DNA of 64,000 nucleotides from Amoebophrya sp. A120 (lineage: Eukaryota > Sar > Dinophyceae > Syndiniales > Amoebophryaceae). Position numbers and translations under genes: made by a program. The notes below the pieces were generated by a model, which saw only the letters and a program-made list of their open reading frames with translations, was not told the origin of the DNA and did not search any database. The DNA lies in contig CAJINV010000006.1 of assembly GCA_905178155.1 (NCBI GenBank), forward strand, positions 2,892,658 to 2,956,657, in the 5' to 3' direction. This document shows positions 24,901 through 34,100 of the stretch, piece after piece (position 1 is the stretch's first letter; every line of letters starts with the position of its first letter).

Positions 24901-26087
24901 TCCAGACCTCGTGGGTCATGGAAAACCTGCACTACAAATCGCGCACTCTTCCAGACCCAGACATTTTTGGATTTGATAAAGTCCAAGGAACTCGAGCACA
25001 TGGAAAAACTGAACAAGAACACGATCGACAAGCAGTATATGCATTGCAAACATCGATCTGGGTCTGGAAGGTAGTTGCTCCTGCCCCTGCTCAGTACAAC
25101 GCAGAATGTGTACTATCTCACCCCTCACCATTGTGAAGGATGGAGATTGATGCAAGTCCTGGGTGGAGCAATGCATAGGTTGTGAAGGATGCAGGTGCAT
25201 AGCGCTGCCTCCTTGTTTTGTCGTGCACCACAAACTGGAATTTTAGCTCACGCACGACTTGCAGTTGCACAGCCGCTCGGAGTAAATTATTTTTCACGCG
25301 TGGCTGCGTCCTGAAGTCAGCTTTTCATGTAAGAACAGCATCACAAGTTTCCAGACCAGAGACAGAGAGTTTATTGCAGTGGATACAGTATGTAACGAAC
25401 ATTCTGCTGAAATTCATTAACGCCGACCCGGATACGGACACCGAGACGCGTATGGAAGCGTCAGGATTGAAATCATCAAAGTTGAAATAAGTAGTTTGTG
25501 ATGCATAAAATGCTAGACGCAAAGTGCCTTTCTTGCCGAGCAGGCAACTGAGGCCGATTATAAGCCTGCGTGGGGTCGTCGTGTGAGATAAAGCTGCTAA
25601 AATAGCATGACAAAAGCAGTCTTCTCTGCTCAAACAGCATGACAAACTGGATTTCCATGCTGCCTTTTTTTTGTCATGCGCCACTTGCAAACTGGGCTCC
25701 AGCTGGTATCGCTTTTTTGCATTACAGAGTATTTCAACTTTGACGATTTCGATCCTGACACCCTGATAACGGGACTGGAGATGGGCCGTTTGCTAGCGGA
25801 GTCGTTGGATTGGGACCGGGCAAAGTTCGCAAACCTGCTAAAGGTATGCAAAAAAAAAATTGTTTCACTGTGAACTTGTGATGCAGAAATAAATGGAACA
25901 CAGAACTATTTGTCTTGCTACACGACCTGCATAGAGCATTGGAGTTTCAAGTGTGTTTTTCCCTATGGGAAATGCGCGCAAGGTAGGTCTTCAGTGTCAT
26001 GTGTAACAAACTTGTGATGCAGATCTTGCAAAAGCATCACGTTGAAACAGTTTTTTCGTACGATAAGAGGCGACGGGGTCCTACTGA
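12926..26087 (+). CDS. GRIP-domain golgin (long coiled-coil Golgi tether), ~1,279 aa
   Basis: Long coiled-coil protein ending in a GRIP-like domain. Proteins of this class sit on the trans-Golgi membrane, bind the GTPase Arl1 through GRIP and capture vesicles. Seen: residues 1-~170 are Ala/Gly/Pro-rich and low-complexity; ~175-1,200 are heptad-rich in E, Q, K and L with little proline; near 1,229-1,240 the motif K-Q-Y-V-T-N-I-L-L-K-F-I matches the GRIP core, Tyr1231 falling where GRIP domains carry their Arl1-binding Tyr; the protein ends about 45 residues later, as golgins do. There are 38 exons, 35 introner introns and two GT-AG introns (14714-14888, 24506-24673). Exon sum is 3,840 nt, in frame throughout, stop TGA at 26085. 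The start is the first ATG of the open exon; a 5' UTR acceptor at 12870 fits. Confidence 0.85.
13053..13311. mobile_element. Introner F2, golgin
   Basis: Repeats GGTTG|GGTTG; phase 1. One of the few sites where a GT-AG register exists within the duplicated bases. Confidence 0.94.
13358..13609. mobile_element. Introner F9, golgin
   Basis: Repeats CCGTC|CTGTC; phase 0. Confidence 0.9.
13641..13789. mobile_element. Introner F1, golgin
   Basis: Repeats GTGGA|GTGGA; phase 2. Confidence 0.94.
13822..14073. mobile_element. Introner F2, golgin
   Basis: Repeats CCCAT|CCCAT; phase 2. Confidence 0.94.
14379..14603. mobile_element. Introner F3, golgin
   Basis: Repeats CAGGC|CAGGC; phase 2; marks the entry into the coiled coil. 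Confidence 0.93.
14714..14888 (+). other. Canonical GT-AG intron, golgin
   Basis: GTATGT donor, AATCAG acceptor, phase 2, no inverted repeats. The next AG (14904) would break frame. Confidence 0.75.
14956..15230. mobile_element. Introner F2 (diverged tip), golgin
   Basis: Repeats AGGTG|AGGTT; phase 0. Confidence 0.87.
15278..15551. mobile_element. Introner F2, golgin
   Basis: Repeats GGCAT|GGCAT; phase 0. Confidence 0.94.
15624..15767. mobile_element. Introner F1, golgin
   Basis: Repeats TGTGT|CGTGT; phase 1. Confidence 0.9.
15850..16131. mobile_element. Introner F7, golgin
   Basis: Repeats AGAAA|AAAAA; phase 0; right end GACA instead of GATA. Confidence 0.87.
16273..16592. mobile_element. 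Introner F4, golgin
   Basis: Repeats CTGCG|CTGCG; phase 1. Confidence 0.94.
16679..16968. mobile_element. Introner F7, golgin
   Basis: Repeats CACAT|CATAC (poor match); phase 1; a 5-base skip still keeps frame. Confidence 0.8.
17303..17461. mobile_element. Introner F1, golgin
   Basis: Repeats AAGAA|AAGAA; phase 0. Confidence 0.93.
17543..17801. mobile_element. Introner F2, golgin
   Basis: Starts TAG; repeats AAAAG|GAAAG; phase 1. Confidence 0.9.
17909..18165. mobile_element. Introner F11, golgin
   Basis: Repeats AAAGG|AAAGG; phase 1; a GT-AG register is possible here. Confidence 0.92.
18220..18368. mobile_element. Introner F1, golgin
   Basis: Repeats GAGCA|GAGCA; phase 2. Confidence 0.94.
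18482..18793. mobile_element. Introner F6, golgin
   Basis: Repeats ACCCA|GCCCA; phase 2. Confidence 0.91.
18847..19213. mobile_element. Introner F7, golgin
   Basis: Repeats GAAAT|GAAAT; phase 2; at 367 bp longer than other F7 copies. Confidence 0.92.
19328..19602. mobile_element. Introner F2, golgin
   Basis: Repeats AGGAG|AGGAG; phase 0. Confidence 0.94.
19644..19791. mobile_element. Introner F1, golgin
   Basis: Repeats AGCAA|AGCAA; phase 0. Confidence 0.94.
19974..20108. mobile_element. Introner F1, golgin
   Basis: Repeats CCGCC|CCGCC; phase 0. Confidence 0.94.
20169..20385. mobile_element. Introner F9, golgin
   Basis: Repeats GACGC|GACGC; phase 1; very similar to the F9 copy at 51864. 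Confidence 0.95.
20431..20692. mobile_element. Introner F2, golgin
   Basis: Repeats AATCT|AATCT; phase 2. Confidence 0.94.
20817..21125. mobile_element. Introner F12, golgin
   Basis: Repeats GGAAG|GGAAG; phase 1; interior is the reverse complement of the F12 copy at 9452. Confidence 0.93.
21183..21433. mobile_element. Introner F2, golgin
   Basis: Starts TAC; repeats AAACA|AAACA; phase 2. Confidence 0.93.
21881..22029. mobile_element. Introner F1, golgin
   Basis: Repeats CACAG|CGCAG; phase 0. Confidence 0.92.
22361..22671. mobile_element. Introner F4, golgin
   Basis: Repeats GCCGG|GCCGG; phase 2. Confidence 0.94.
22761..23030. mobile_element. Introner F2, golgin
   Basis: Repeats GAGAA|GAGAA; phase 2. 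Confidence 0.93.
23072..23388. mobile_element. Introner F4, golgin
   Basis: Repeats TTGGA|TTGGA; phase 2. Confidence 0.94.
23560..23904. mobile_element. Introner F11, golgin
   Basis: Repeats TGCAG|TGCAA; phase 0; diverged tips. Confidence 0.87.
23977..24250. mobile_element. Introner F2, golgin
   Basis: Repeats ACGCG|ACGCG; phase 1. Confidence 0.93.
24280..24446. mobile_element. Introner F1, golgin
   Basis: Repeats GTCTG|GTCTG; phase 1; only 24 nt of exon separate it from the previous intron. Confidence 0.92.
24506..24673 (+). other. Canonical GT-AG intron, golgin
   Basis: AT-rich, no inverted repeats, acceptor ATCCAG. A donor at 24503 or 24506 keeps phase 1; I use 24506. Confidence 0.6.
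24717..24978. mobile_element. Introner F2, golgin
   Basis: Repeats AAGTC|AAGTC; phase 2. Confidence 0.94.
25038..25385. mobile_element. Introner F2 (diverged interior), golgin GRIP region
   Basis: Repeats CAGTA|CAGTA; phase 2; splits the codon of the conserved GRIP Tyr1231. Confidence 0.91.
25451..25768. mobile_element. Introner F6, golgin
   Basis: Repeats ACGCG|ACGGG; phase 2. Confidence 0.91.
25845..26065. mobile_element. Introner F3, golgin last intron
   Basis: Repeats AAAGG|AGAGG; phase 1; leaves a 17-nt terminal exon. Confidence 0.9.
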
Positions 26088-26357
26088 GTTTGATTGGTTC
26101 ATATGTAAAAATTCCGCGGTACGTTGTGTTAGCAGATGATCCGAGGTTGTAGTATTGATGGGGACAGTCCCGCTTTAGTACTTCTTTACAACCAATTGAT
26201 TCATTGTTGCACCCTGCGGCGCTGCTAGCGTGGTCGCAGCAATCTTCCTTCCGGGAGAACAAGAAGAAGATGTTTGGGGGGAGCAAGACAGAAAACTTTG
26301 TTGACACGACCAAGCGTGAGCTCACTGTTGTAGCGAAGATGATGAACGAACGACCAG

Positions 26358-27100
26358 ATGAGTTGTACACGAAGCAAGAAGCAGAACCATGAAGCACCAA
26401 AAATGAAGTATCACGAGGAAAAATCCCCCCTCCCCATATCAAAAGGAAGTTTCTGATGCTGGATATCCGTATACAAATCAAATTTGTCTTGCAGTAGAGG
26501 GCACCAGGCTCCAACCAAGCCTGAGGAGAGAGCTTTTGGCCTAGGGGCTTAGCATGCGAGACGTCTATGCTGCAGGCCCAACAGCATCACAAACCGCCTG
26601 CATAATGCGGCAGAGCCTGTGGAGTTGTCTTTTTGCAAGACAGACGTGATTTGTGGTCTCAAATCAGCAAGACAAATTTCCGGAAGCATACCTTTCCGAT
26701 ATGGGGAGGGGGGATTTTCCCTCTCAATATGAAAATGAACACTACGATAAACCACGACCCCCGAGGACGTCGTGGTCCTCTTCTAAGGCGGCACATCTGT
26801 CAGCTACCTAATATGAGAGTGCACAACTCCCCCTCCCCCTCATTTGCAGGGCAGGAGCAGCAATACAAACACCAACACACTTGGAGCCTGTGCATGACAA
26901 GTTCACGGGCCGAGTGCAGTACTGTTTGGGCTCCTTCTGAAATTTGTCATGCAAACAGTTTCACAAGGCACCAAATGACTTGGGGACTTTGCGTCACATC
27001 TGAGGGGGAGGGGGATTTCGGGTTGTGCGCAACTGTTATACTCAACACTTACCCCCGGAAGAAGATCATGTTCAGACGTCGAACAGAAAAAAAGAAATAG
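26358..27100 (+). CDS. Doubtful 60-aa basic ORF across two introners (or golgin 3' UTR)
   Basis: Exons 26358-26408, 26735-26811 and 27046-27100 join in frame (183 nt) when both introners are removed, giving a Lys/Arg-rich peptide ending R-R-R-T-E-K-K-K. A competing open frame, 26204-26392, overlaps it in another phase. No homologue is recognised. The stretch may simply be the golgin 3' UTR. Confidence 0.2.
26409..26729. mobile_element. Introner F4 downstream of the golgin stop
   Basis: Repeats TGAAG|TGAAA; clear F4 tips. Confidence 0.9.
26812..27040. mobile_element. Introner F5 downstream of the golgin stop
   Basis: F5 tips; repeats CCTAA|CTCAA imperfect. Confidence 0.85.
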
Positions 27101-27329
27101 AGCAACCGTGGTTAAGTAGACTCGTTTAGCACGAAAGAAAAGTGAAAATAAACCAAACTATTTTCATTTCAATCTATCGACTTCTTCTTTCTTTGCCTCT
27201 GTGCTTCACAGCTCGGTCGTCCTCTGTAGGGGAAGAACGTCTTGCCTACTAAGTGAAAATGTCGTTATTTCGGTAGCTTTTACCTCGTGCAAAATTGATA
27301 AACAGCGACAAAGTACTAGAATAGTGACG

Positions 27330-27745
27330 TTGCGTCTACGCTTGCGACAAGAAGGACAACTCGGTGACGATGCTTCTACGCTTGCGAAAAGAACTACAAC
27401 TCGGTGGCTGTGCTTCTCGTACGAAAAGACCTACAACTCGGTGGCTTTGCGTCTCTTGCGAAAAGAACTACAACTCGGTGGCTATGCTTCTCGTACGAAA
27501 AGACCTACAACTCGGTGGCTTTGCGTCTCTTGCGAAAAGACCTACAACTCGGTGGCTTTGCGTCTCTTGCGAAAAGACCTACAACTCGGTGGCTTTGCTT
27601 CTCGTTCGAAAAGAACTCCTCGGTGGCTGTGCTTCTCGTGCGAAAAGAACTCCTCGGTGGCGTTGCGTCTCTTGCGAAAAGAACTGCTCGGTGGCGTTGC
27701 GTCTCTTGCGAAAAGAACTGCTCGGTGGCTGTGCTTCTTTCACGA
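27330..27745. repeat. Minisatellite, 37-bp units changing to 34-bp units
   Basis: About eleven copies of a unit with CTCGGTGGCTTTGCGTCTC and TGCGAAAAGA. Spacing is exactly 37 bp in the first part (e.g. 27401, 27438, 27475), then 34 bp after loss of three bases. Neither length is a multiple of three, so frames stay open in every phase without being coding. Confidence 0.92.
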
Positions 27746-28871
27746 CACACAGGTCGGTGACTTTCGTTCTTCTTTGAGATGCAATAAAGCACTTCGCGCT
27801 GTTCTCGGAATGATGGGGCGGTGAATACTTTAGAACACTAAAAGCATGCTTCTCTTCCATGGTATCAAACGAATTTTTATCTTGCAACGACGTTGAATTG
27901 AATAATCCGGTACTTTTAAAACCTTCTCCCCACAAAACAGCAGCGAATTCGCGCAAGAACTATCGTTTCCTCTCGGACGGTAAACCTTGCTCACCGAACT
28001 CTTGCCCACAACATCTTGTATCAAATGCAAATGCGTCATCTGGGTGTAGTGGATGAAACTTGTGGTGCTAAAATGTCGTGGATGATGGAAACACTTCCGA
28101 ACGCAGCTGAGCATGACAACAGTCCAGAACGCTTTCTCATACCCAGTCCGCATGACAATAAAATGGCTGCGGCTTTTGTTGGTTATGCAATACAGATTTC
28201 CCAGGAAAAATGTAGAGCTAGCATATATACAAGTTCCATCTACTTTCCAGACCCAGACATGTTTGCAATGCATACCTCACATCAATTTAACGAAACTCAC
28301 TGCACACAACAAACTTAACGACAACGACGACGTACAACCTCTCTGAACTACCGCAACTTTTTTACCACGAACTTAAGCACTACTCTCAAAAAATCAAAAC
28401 CTCGAGAAAAAAAAATAAATTGAAACGGACGGGAAAAGTAACCACCACCTGCTCAAACGACTCGACGGAGTTGGAATAAGTATAGTACTAGTAGTGAAGC
28501 AATCTAGTACGAAACACAACTTGCACTTGTACGAGAAGGAGACCACGACGACTCAACGACTAGAAGGTATTCATTTGATGCGCTCGAAGACATTTTCTGG
28601 AGTCACCTTGTTTCTACTGTAGCTTTCAAAGGCGATTGCCTACTGTAGGGGTCTCATCTAGGGTGGTCTACTACTTACATTGGATCGAACCCTACTGCAG
28701 GTTTAATAAAAAAACATTTAGTATTTATTTTTTTTGCAAACAGCCACGAAGACAAACTCTGCCCGAAAAGTTCGCCGTTTTTGTGAACCTGTTTTTCTTT
28801 TTTCAACCTTCAGAAGGATTTTGCGGCCTTCTGTACCTTTTTGTAGAATTCTCATGTGATGTTTTTCCCCT
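27746..28871. other. Intergenic with one old introner
   Basis: A short open frame at 27859-28018 precedes the F2-like element but cannot be extended across it. No supported gene. Confidence 0.35.
28019..28274. mobile_element. Old F2 introner
   Basis: F2 left and right tips recognisable, but flanks (TCTTG, CCTCA) do not match; probably decayed. Confidence 0.65.
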
Positions 28872-29427
28872 ATGATACTGCAATTAAGTAGGATCTGCGA
28901 CGAGGACTCAACGACGAGAAGGAGATTATACTTCACAGGACGCCATCAACATCGTTCGAGTATTACAATGAAAAATACCCCCACCCCAAAATTTGCAAAA
29001 GTTTCTGATGCGAAGTTTCCAAATGAAAACTTTTTGTTTTGCATGGAAGGACTGCGAGTCTTTGTGGTGCAGAACCTACTAGATTGCGCCGTAAAGTACT
29101 TATCTTTTGCATACGAGATCCGGGCGGCTGGTGCTGGGCTTTTTGCATTACAATTTTGAGCTATTCAGCATGAGAAATTTGTGATGCTTATATATGCAAG
29201 ACGGGGGGTGTTTCTATATGGAAAGGCTTGCACTAAAAGTGCTGCCAAGCGCTGGGGTGGGGGCACTCTTCGTTTTAATACCGGAGGAAGCTAATTCACA
29301 AACACAGCACGACACCGGCGACAGAGGGATCGTGAACGAGATTTCTCTCGTCCTCCTACTCATCAAGCTCTACGCGGCGAAGCAGCGGTCTCGCTTGGTC
29401 GGAGAAGGACCAGGAAGCAGCACCTGA
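28872..29427 (+). CDS. Possible small protein, 76 aa
   Basis: Exons 28872-28960 and 29286-29427 (231 nt) join in frame once the F12 element plus five bases is removed; an in-frame TGA precedes the ATG. The C-terminal half has a hydrophobic helix (E-I-S-L-V-L-L-L-I-K-L-Y) followed by a basic tail. Not recognised. Weak points: short length and poorly matching target repeats. Confidence 0.35.
28961..29280. mobile_element. Introner F12
   Basis: F12 tips with C-rich/G-rich arms; flanks TCGAG and CCGGA match poorly; phase 2 if coding. Confidence 0.85.
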
Positions 29428-29699
29428 GGCATCAAGGAAGAAAGGAGAGGTAGTATTTTAGAAGTAATTCCGAATGTTGTCTGATTTAGTCAGTACTAGT
29501 TTTTTTCGATATTCGAGCGGAATCAATAGTGTCAATCCTTTTGGCCCTCGAGGAGCGTTGCATTTTTTTTAGTACTTCATAGGTAGACAAACAAAAAGAA
29601 GATGCATTAGGTGGAAGCACTTTCGAAAGTGCGTAGCCAGTTACCGCAGCGCACCAGCTGCAGCTCCGTGGGAAGTGAAAGGGTCTTCGTCTTGAAAAG
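29428..29699. other. Intergenic / 5' UTR of the MORN gene
   Basis: No gene seen; the last part probably forms the first non-coding exon of the next gene. Confidence 0.4.
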
Positions 29700-29781
29700 G
29701 TAATGAAGATAGAATGAACTTTATTAATAATTTTTTTATAGTGACAAATGATTTTGAATTTTATTTTTATCTGCACCACAG
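29700..29781 (+). other. GT-AG intron in the 5' UTR of the MORN gene
   Basis: GTAATG donor, AT-rich body, CACCACAG acceptor, 82 nt; the start codon follows 48 nt later. Confidence 0.5.
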
Positions 29782-29828
29782 GTACTATTTTGCTTCGATA
29801 CAACTCCGAGTTGTGCACGATCGAAGCA

Positions 29829-32800
29829 ATGGCAACTACACTGGTAGACAACATGCCCTACGGGGAAAACAAGCTGGTTATCATAAGGAAAAATCGCCTC
29901 TCCCCATATCGAAAAGGAACTTTGTGATGCTGATTTGTGACCACAAATCAGCTTTGTCTTGCGTACAAGGCAAACGGGATCCAACATGTTGCGCATTGTA
30001 CAGCGAGTCTGTCATTCCTTTTCACCTATGTCAAACTTGTTTCTCATGCTCAGCTGCTAGCCGGATGCGTCCCCAAATGGGCTTAGAATATGCCGACAAG
30101 TAGGTCTTGCTGGAATACAAAGCTCGTTTGATGTGATGTTCGCAAATCCAGCAACGCAAACTGTCTTTTGAATATGGGGCGGGGGATTTTTTCACTTTGA
30201 TACCGGTGGTCCCCGAAGAGGTCGAGGCGCTGGTCCCCGAAGAGTATCAAATGCAAATATGTGTGGGTCTGGAAGGATGCAACTTGTCGTGCTAAGTCTG
30301 GATAGTACAAAAATTTGTGTTGCATGATCACCAAAAGGTCTCCACTTTTGAACAAGTTTAGCGGCAGTTTGTCATGCAGGATAGACATGATAGAGACTTC
30401 GCAGAACCGGTCATGCTAGGTCCTGCATTGCAGACGAGACCTCCTGGGGCATGGAAAATATGCATGACAAGTTGCATTCTTCCAGACCCAGACATATTTG
30501 CATTTGATAAAGAGGCGGGGATGCCCACCGCCATGCTGACCCTCTCGCCGTCTCCGCAGAAGGCGGGCGGTGAAGTGGAGCCGACCACGTGCACCGGACC
30601 TCCTATGGAATTCGCAACTCGCTTACCTTCTCAACTATTACATGAATTTGTCGTGCAAAACTTGTAGTGTACCATCATCGTCCCCACGACCAAGCTGCTT
30701 CGCATGACAAATTCGCAAAGGGCTAAACAGCGCCTAATCTGTGCGAGGAGCTGTGTTGTAATGCTACAGGGGCATGCAACCGGAACCGCTCCTGTTGCAC
30801 TCACTTTTGCTATTTTTGCATCACAAATTCGTGTAAAAAACAGTTGAGAGTATAACGTTTGAGAATCCCATACCTCTCCAAGAAGATTTGGCGAAGCACG
30901 GAGGGCCGAAGACCGGGGACAAGCCGGCTGCGACCGGGAAGCCGAAGGGCTATGCGAAGCGGGCCGGCAAGCGCAAGCAGGTGGTGATGCAGCGCTACCA
31001 AAAACTGGGTCGGGACTACGGTTGTCACCTGCGGAACAAGAGAGCCACGGCCGGCGCCGCCGCGGCCGCTGGCTTTGGCTCGATGAACGCCACCGAGGTG
31101 CAGGCGGTCCGCCGCACGACGCCGAAAGCCTCCTCCACCTCCGGTCCCGCTGTCCAGGCCTTTCTGGCCATCACGGAGGAAGGCGAGGCTGTGGAAGATG
31201 AGAACACTACTGTCGAGAAGAATAAGCGCAAAGCCGAATCGGAGGTCCCTGAACTTGTGCCGCGCGAACCTGCTGTCGTCAATGACAACGAGCTGGAAGC
31301 GACCGGGATCATGCTGGAGATGGTCCCGGAGCTGCATGCTGGAGAGGCGGTCCCTGACGGAGAAGAACCCGCGGAGCAACAGCTGCAAGAAGGCGAAGTT
31401 ATTGCAAAGCAACCCGAAGCAGCCGGCAACATTCCACCCATTCTGGGCGAAGTGGCAGAAGAACACGACAAGCCTGGCAGTGACGAAGTCGCCCCCGGGG
31501 TGGTGCCCAATATCCACTGCAAAAGTATCGTAGTGGTAGTACTAATTGCAACCATGCATGACAAAAAATCCAATCTTCTATCTGATTTATAGATCTTTCA
31601 TGACAAGTTCCATTTCTCAGAAAAATTTAAAATTTGTATTTGTCTATGTATCGCAATTTTTCATACTAGGATTAGGATGATACTTTTGCAATGCATACCG
31701 GAAGATGGCTTTCTGCAAAAGACACAGGAGCATTATGGAGGCAATCTCAAGCGCTAAGTGCTACATTGGTCGCTGTTCTTACATGAAGACTTGTCATGCA
31801 GAACCACGAACACGATCACTTTTGACACGATCAAGCGATTTTGCCTGAGACCTCGTATCGACGCGCTAAAAGATAGCTGCGCTCCGAAATTTTGTTTTCC
31901 GTGCCGACTCTGTACTCAAATTCAAAAATACGCGCAGGGGCGGGCTGCCCCCTTTCGCTTTCCTGTGCAATGATTTCTTTACTGGTCTTGCATTGCAAAA
32001 TGAAAATTTTTATAGACCGGCGAGCAATGTAACCACCTTTGAGAGTCCCTCCATAAGCAGGAGCAGGCGAATATGGCATTCTCAATCGTTAGTACATTGT
32101 TAGCTGTTGCAAGAGAAGAACACGACTTGTAATGCAAAATCAAGTTCAGGAGCTTCGACGCGATCCAGCAACTTCATATGGCCGAACAGGAAATCTGTTC
32201 CAAATTTCTAATGCGAGGAGAGGCGCAACAACAAAATATTAGATATATGTGCTCCTGCCTTTCCGTCCTGCTGCAATTCTTGCATCACAAATTCGTGCAT
32301 GAGTTGAGAATGTAACGGTTGAGAATCTGATAGCGAAGAAGATTCCTGCCGATGAAGAAAAAACGCGGGCCAAGGACGACGACGTGGAAGGAAAACACGG
32401 GTTTCTGCAAAGGGAGGGCCAAGGAAATAAACAAGCTGTAGCGAGCGGCGACACCAGCGCCCTCTATTCGTCGGCATGTATCGAGTGCGTTTGCAAGGCA
32501 TATCAGGAAGCACGTGCTGCAGACGCAGGTTTGCTTCCTCGAACGACGAAGTGGCGCTCCACGCCTTTCTTGAAGGCTTTCGCGGACGCGGCAACCGATT
32601 CCGCGGGCTGCGTAGAAAAATGTCCTGAATCCACCACGACCTTGAAGAAACCCTTGACGGACCTTCAGGGTCTTGGCTTCACCCCGAATTCCTTGAATCC
32701 CAAAAACTGGGTCGGAAATCCGTTCTTCTACCAAAGTAAAAAACGCTCCCACAGGAAATACCTTGAGATGGAATCCATACAAAGCAAAAACGTGGTCCGA

Positions 32801-34100
32801 GTGTATGACTCGGACGTCATACATTATAAACAAACACAGTAAGAAGTCCAATTTAGATTTCTTTGTATCTGACAGTGCAGCAGACACAGAGGTGGGGTAT
32901 TGTTGATGCTCCTGCAAAGTGCAGCGTCGGACAGGCGGCAACATCCCGTGCCAGTATGGAGACAAGAATTGTATGCTGTGCTGAACCGCAGACGAAAGCA
33001 CGAAAGACAAACTCCCTCCTACCTGCAACTACATGCCTCACAACTGCCACCTCTTACTTACGCAGTACTGCGGCACGGCTTCTGCGTGTGCTTGTGGGTT
33101 GTGGCGAAGCGCGCAGCTGTACTAGGTCCAGCATGCCACATGAAAACTGCGCCGGCTTGGCTCCGGGGGTATCAATGCAGCGCGGGAGCGTTTTTTACAT
33201 GTTGATAGGCCCAGGCGAAAGTTGCGCGCGGAGCTGCGTAGTGTATTGGGTGGGGCCTGCGGCGGTGGGCACACGATTACGGTGACGTATTCGGATGGGA
33301 GGAAGTACACCGGAAAGGTGGACGAGAGAGGCGAGCCGACGGGCGACTCGGGCAAGATGGTTTGGCAGGATGGGTTGGAGTTTGTCGGGAACTTCAAGGA
33401 CGGCCAACCGCACGGCAAAGGGACGATGAGCATGCCGGATTTGGAAAATGAAGGTGGGCGGAAGGAGAAGGAAGGGGACGACTGGGGGTATGGAGAGATC
33501 AAGTATCCTAGTGGCAGTAGTTACGTGGGCCACCATGTTGGAATGAGGTATGGCAACGGCACCACAAAACTGAAGTATGGCAGGGGCACATACACATTTA
33601 CGGATGGCAAGAGTGCGTACGAGGGACAGTGGTGGGACGACGAGTTCAACGGCGAGGGCACGTACACGCACGCGAACGGCGACCGGTACGAGGGACAGTT
33701 GACGGGCAACCAGAAGAACGGCAAGGGCACGTTCGAGTGGGCGTTGCTCGGCAAAGTGTACGTGGGACAGTGGAAGGGCGACAAGGTGCAGGGCGAGGGC
33801 AAGCTCACGTGGAACAGCGGCGAAATGTACGAGGGACAGTGGCACGACAACAAGAGGGACGGCAAGGGCGTGATGACGTGGTCCCCCAACAGCGCGGCAA
33901 AAGTAGGCAATTTTGTGGGAACGTGGGTGAATGACATGATCAGCGGCGAGGGCATCCTCACGTGCAACAATGCCAAAAAGACCACCCACGACGGAAACTG
34001 GAAGACGGAAGAAGGGCGCACATTTTTGGTTTCGGGGGAAAATGGCGCTCATGGCGGCGACCTCCTTGAGCTCTGCAAAGAGCCCGCCTCTTCGCAGTGA
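29829..34100 (+). CDS. MORN-repeat protein, 709 aa
   Basis: Exons: 29829-29878, 30208-30244, 30515-30603, 30878-31510, 31703-31733, 32061-32071, 32338-32728, 33213-34100; 2,130 nt, stop TGA at 34098. Residues 1-~414 are unrecognised: a Lys/Arg-rich patch (K-R-A-G-K-R-K-Q), then an Ala/Glu-rich acidic stretch. Residues ~425-680 hold eight or nine MORN motifs, e.g. Y-E-G-Q-W followed by G-x-G-x-x-T-Y/W (the units Y-V-G-Q-W-K-G-D and F-V-G-N-F-K-D-G are clear). MORN arrays commonly bind membranes or act as cytoskeletal scaffolds; in apicomplexans such proteins serve in division and the basal complex. That role here is inference. The link between the N-terminal part and the MORN part depends on the unusual 479-bp element at 32729; if that is not an intron, two genes are present. 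TGAGTC after the last codon could also be a donor. Confidence 0.75.
29879..30202. mobile_element. Introner F4, MORN gene
   Basis: Repeats CTGGT|CCGGT; phase 2. Confidence 0.91.
30245..30509. mobile_element. Introner F2, MORN gene
   Basis: Repeats AAGAG|AAGAG; phase 0. Confidence 0.94.
30604..30872. mobile_element. Introner F8, MORN gene
   Basis: Repeats CCTCC|CCTCT; phase 2. Confidence 0.9.
31511..31697. mobile_element. Introner F1, MORN gene
   Basis: Repeats CCCAA|CCGGA; phase 2; diverged. Confidence 0.83.
31734..32055. mobile_element. Introner F8 (diverged), MORN gene
   Basis: Repeats AGCAT|AGCAG; phase 0. An in-frame TAA inside it (31755) mimics a gene end. Confidence 0.83.
32072..32332. 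mobile_element. Introner F8, MORN gene
   Basis: Repeats GCGAA|GCGAA; phase 2; only an 11-nt exon separates it from the previous intron. Confidence 0.9.
32729..33207. mobile_element. Long F7-like introner, MORN gene
   Basis: Tips TACCAAAGTAAAAAACG / inverse of GCGTTTTTTACATGTTGATA. Flanks TTCTTC and GGCCC do not match, but removing the element plus 5 bases keeps the frame and joins the N-terminal part to the MORN array. Phase 0. Confidence 0.6.

Noticed and set aside
12926-26087. CRISPR-like or integron-like array because of regularly spaced similar repeats
   Set aside because: Spacers are protein-coding exons in one frame, repeats are inverted pairs with target duplications, and the context is eukaryotic.
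27201-27956. Open frames of 95-207 codons with repeated L-G-G-F-A-S-L type peptides
   Set aside because: They arise from the 37/34-bp minisatellite, which is open in all frames and both strands.
31734-31757. Apparent gene end (TAA at 31755) for the 29.8-kb gene
   Set aside because: The stop lies inside an F8 introner with matching duplications; removing it reopens the frame into the MORN part.
32840-32842. Apparent stop codon separating an N-terminal protein from the MORN protein
   Set aside because: It lies within the F7-like element whose removal keeps phase; held as the preferred but not certain reading.
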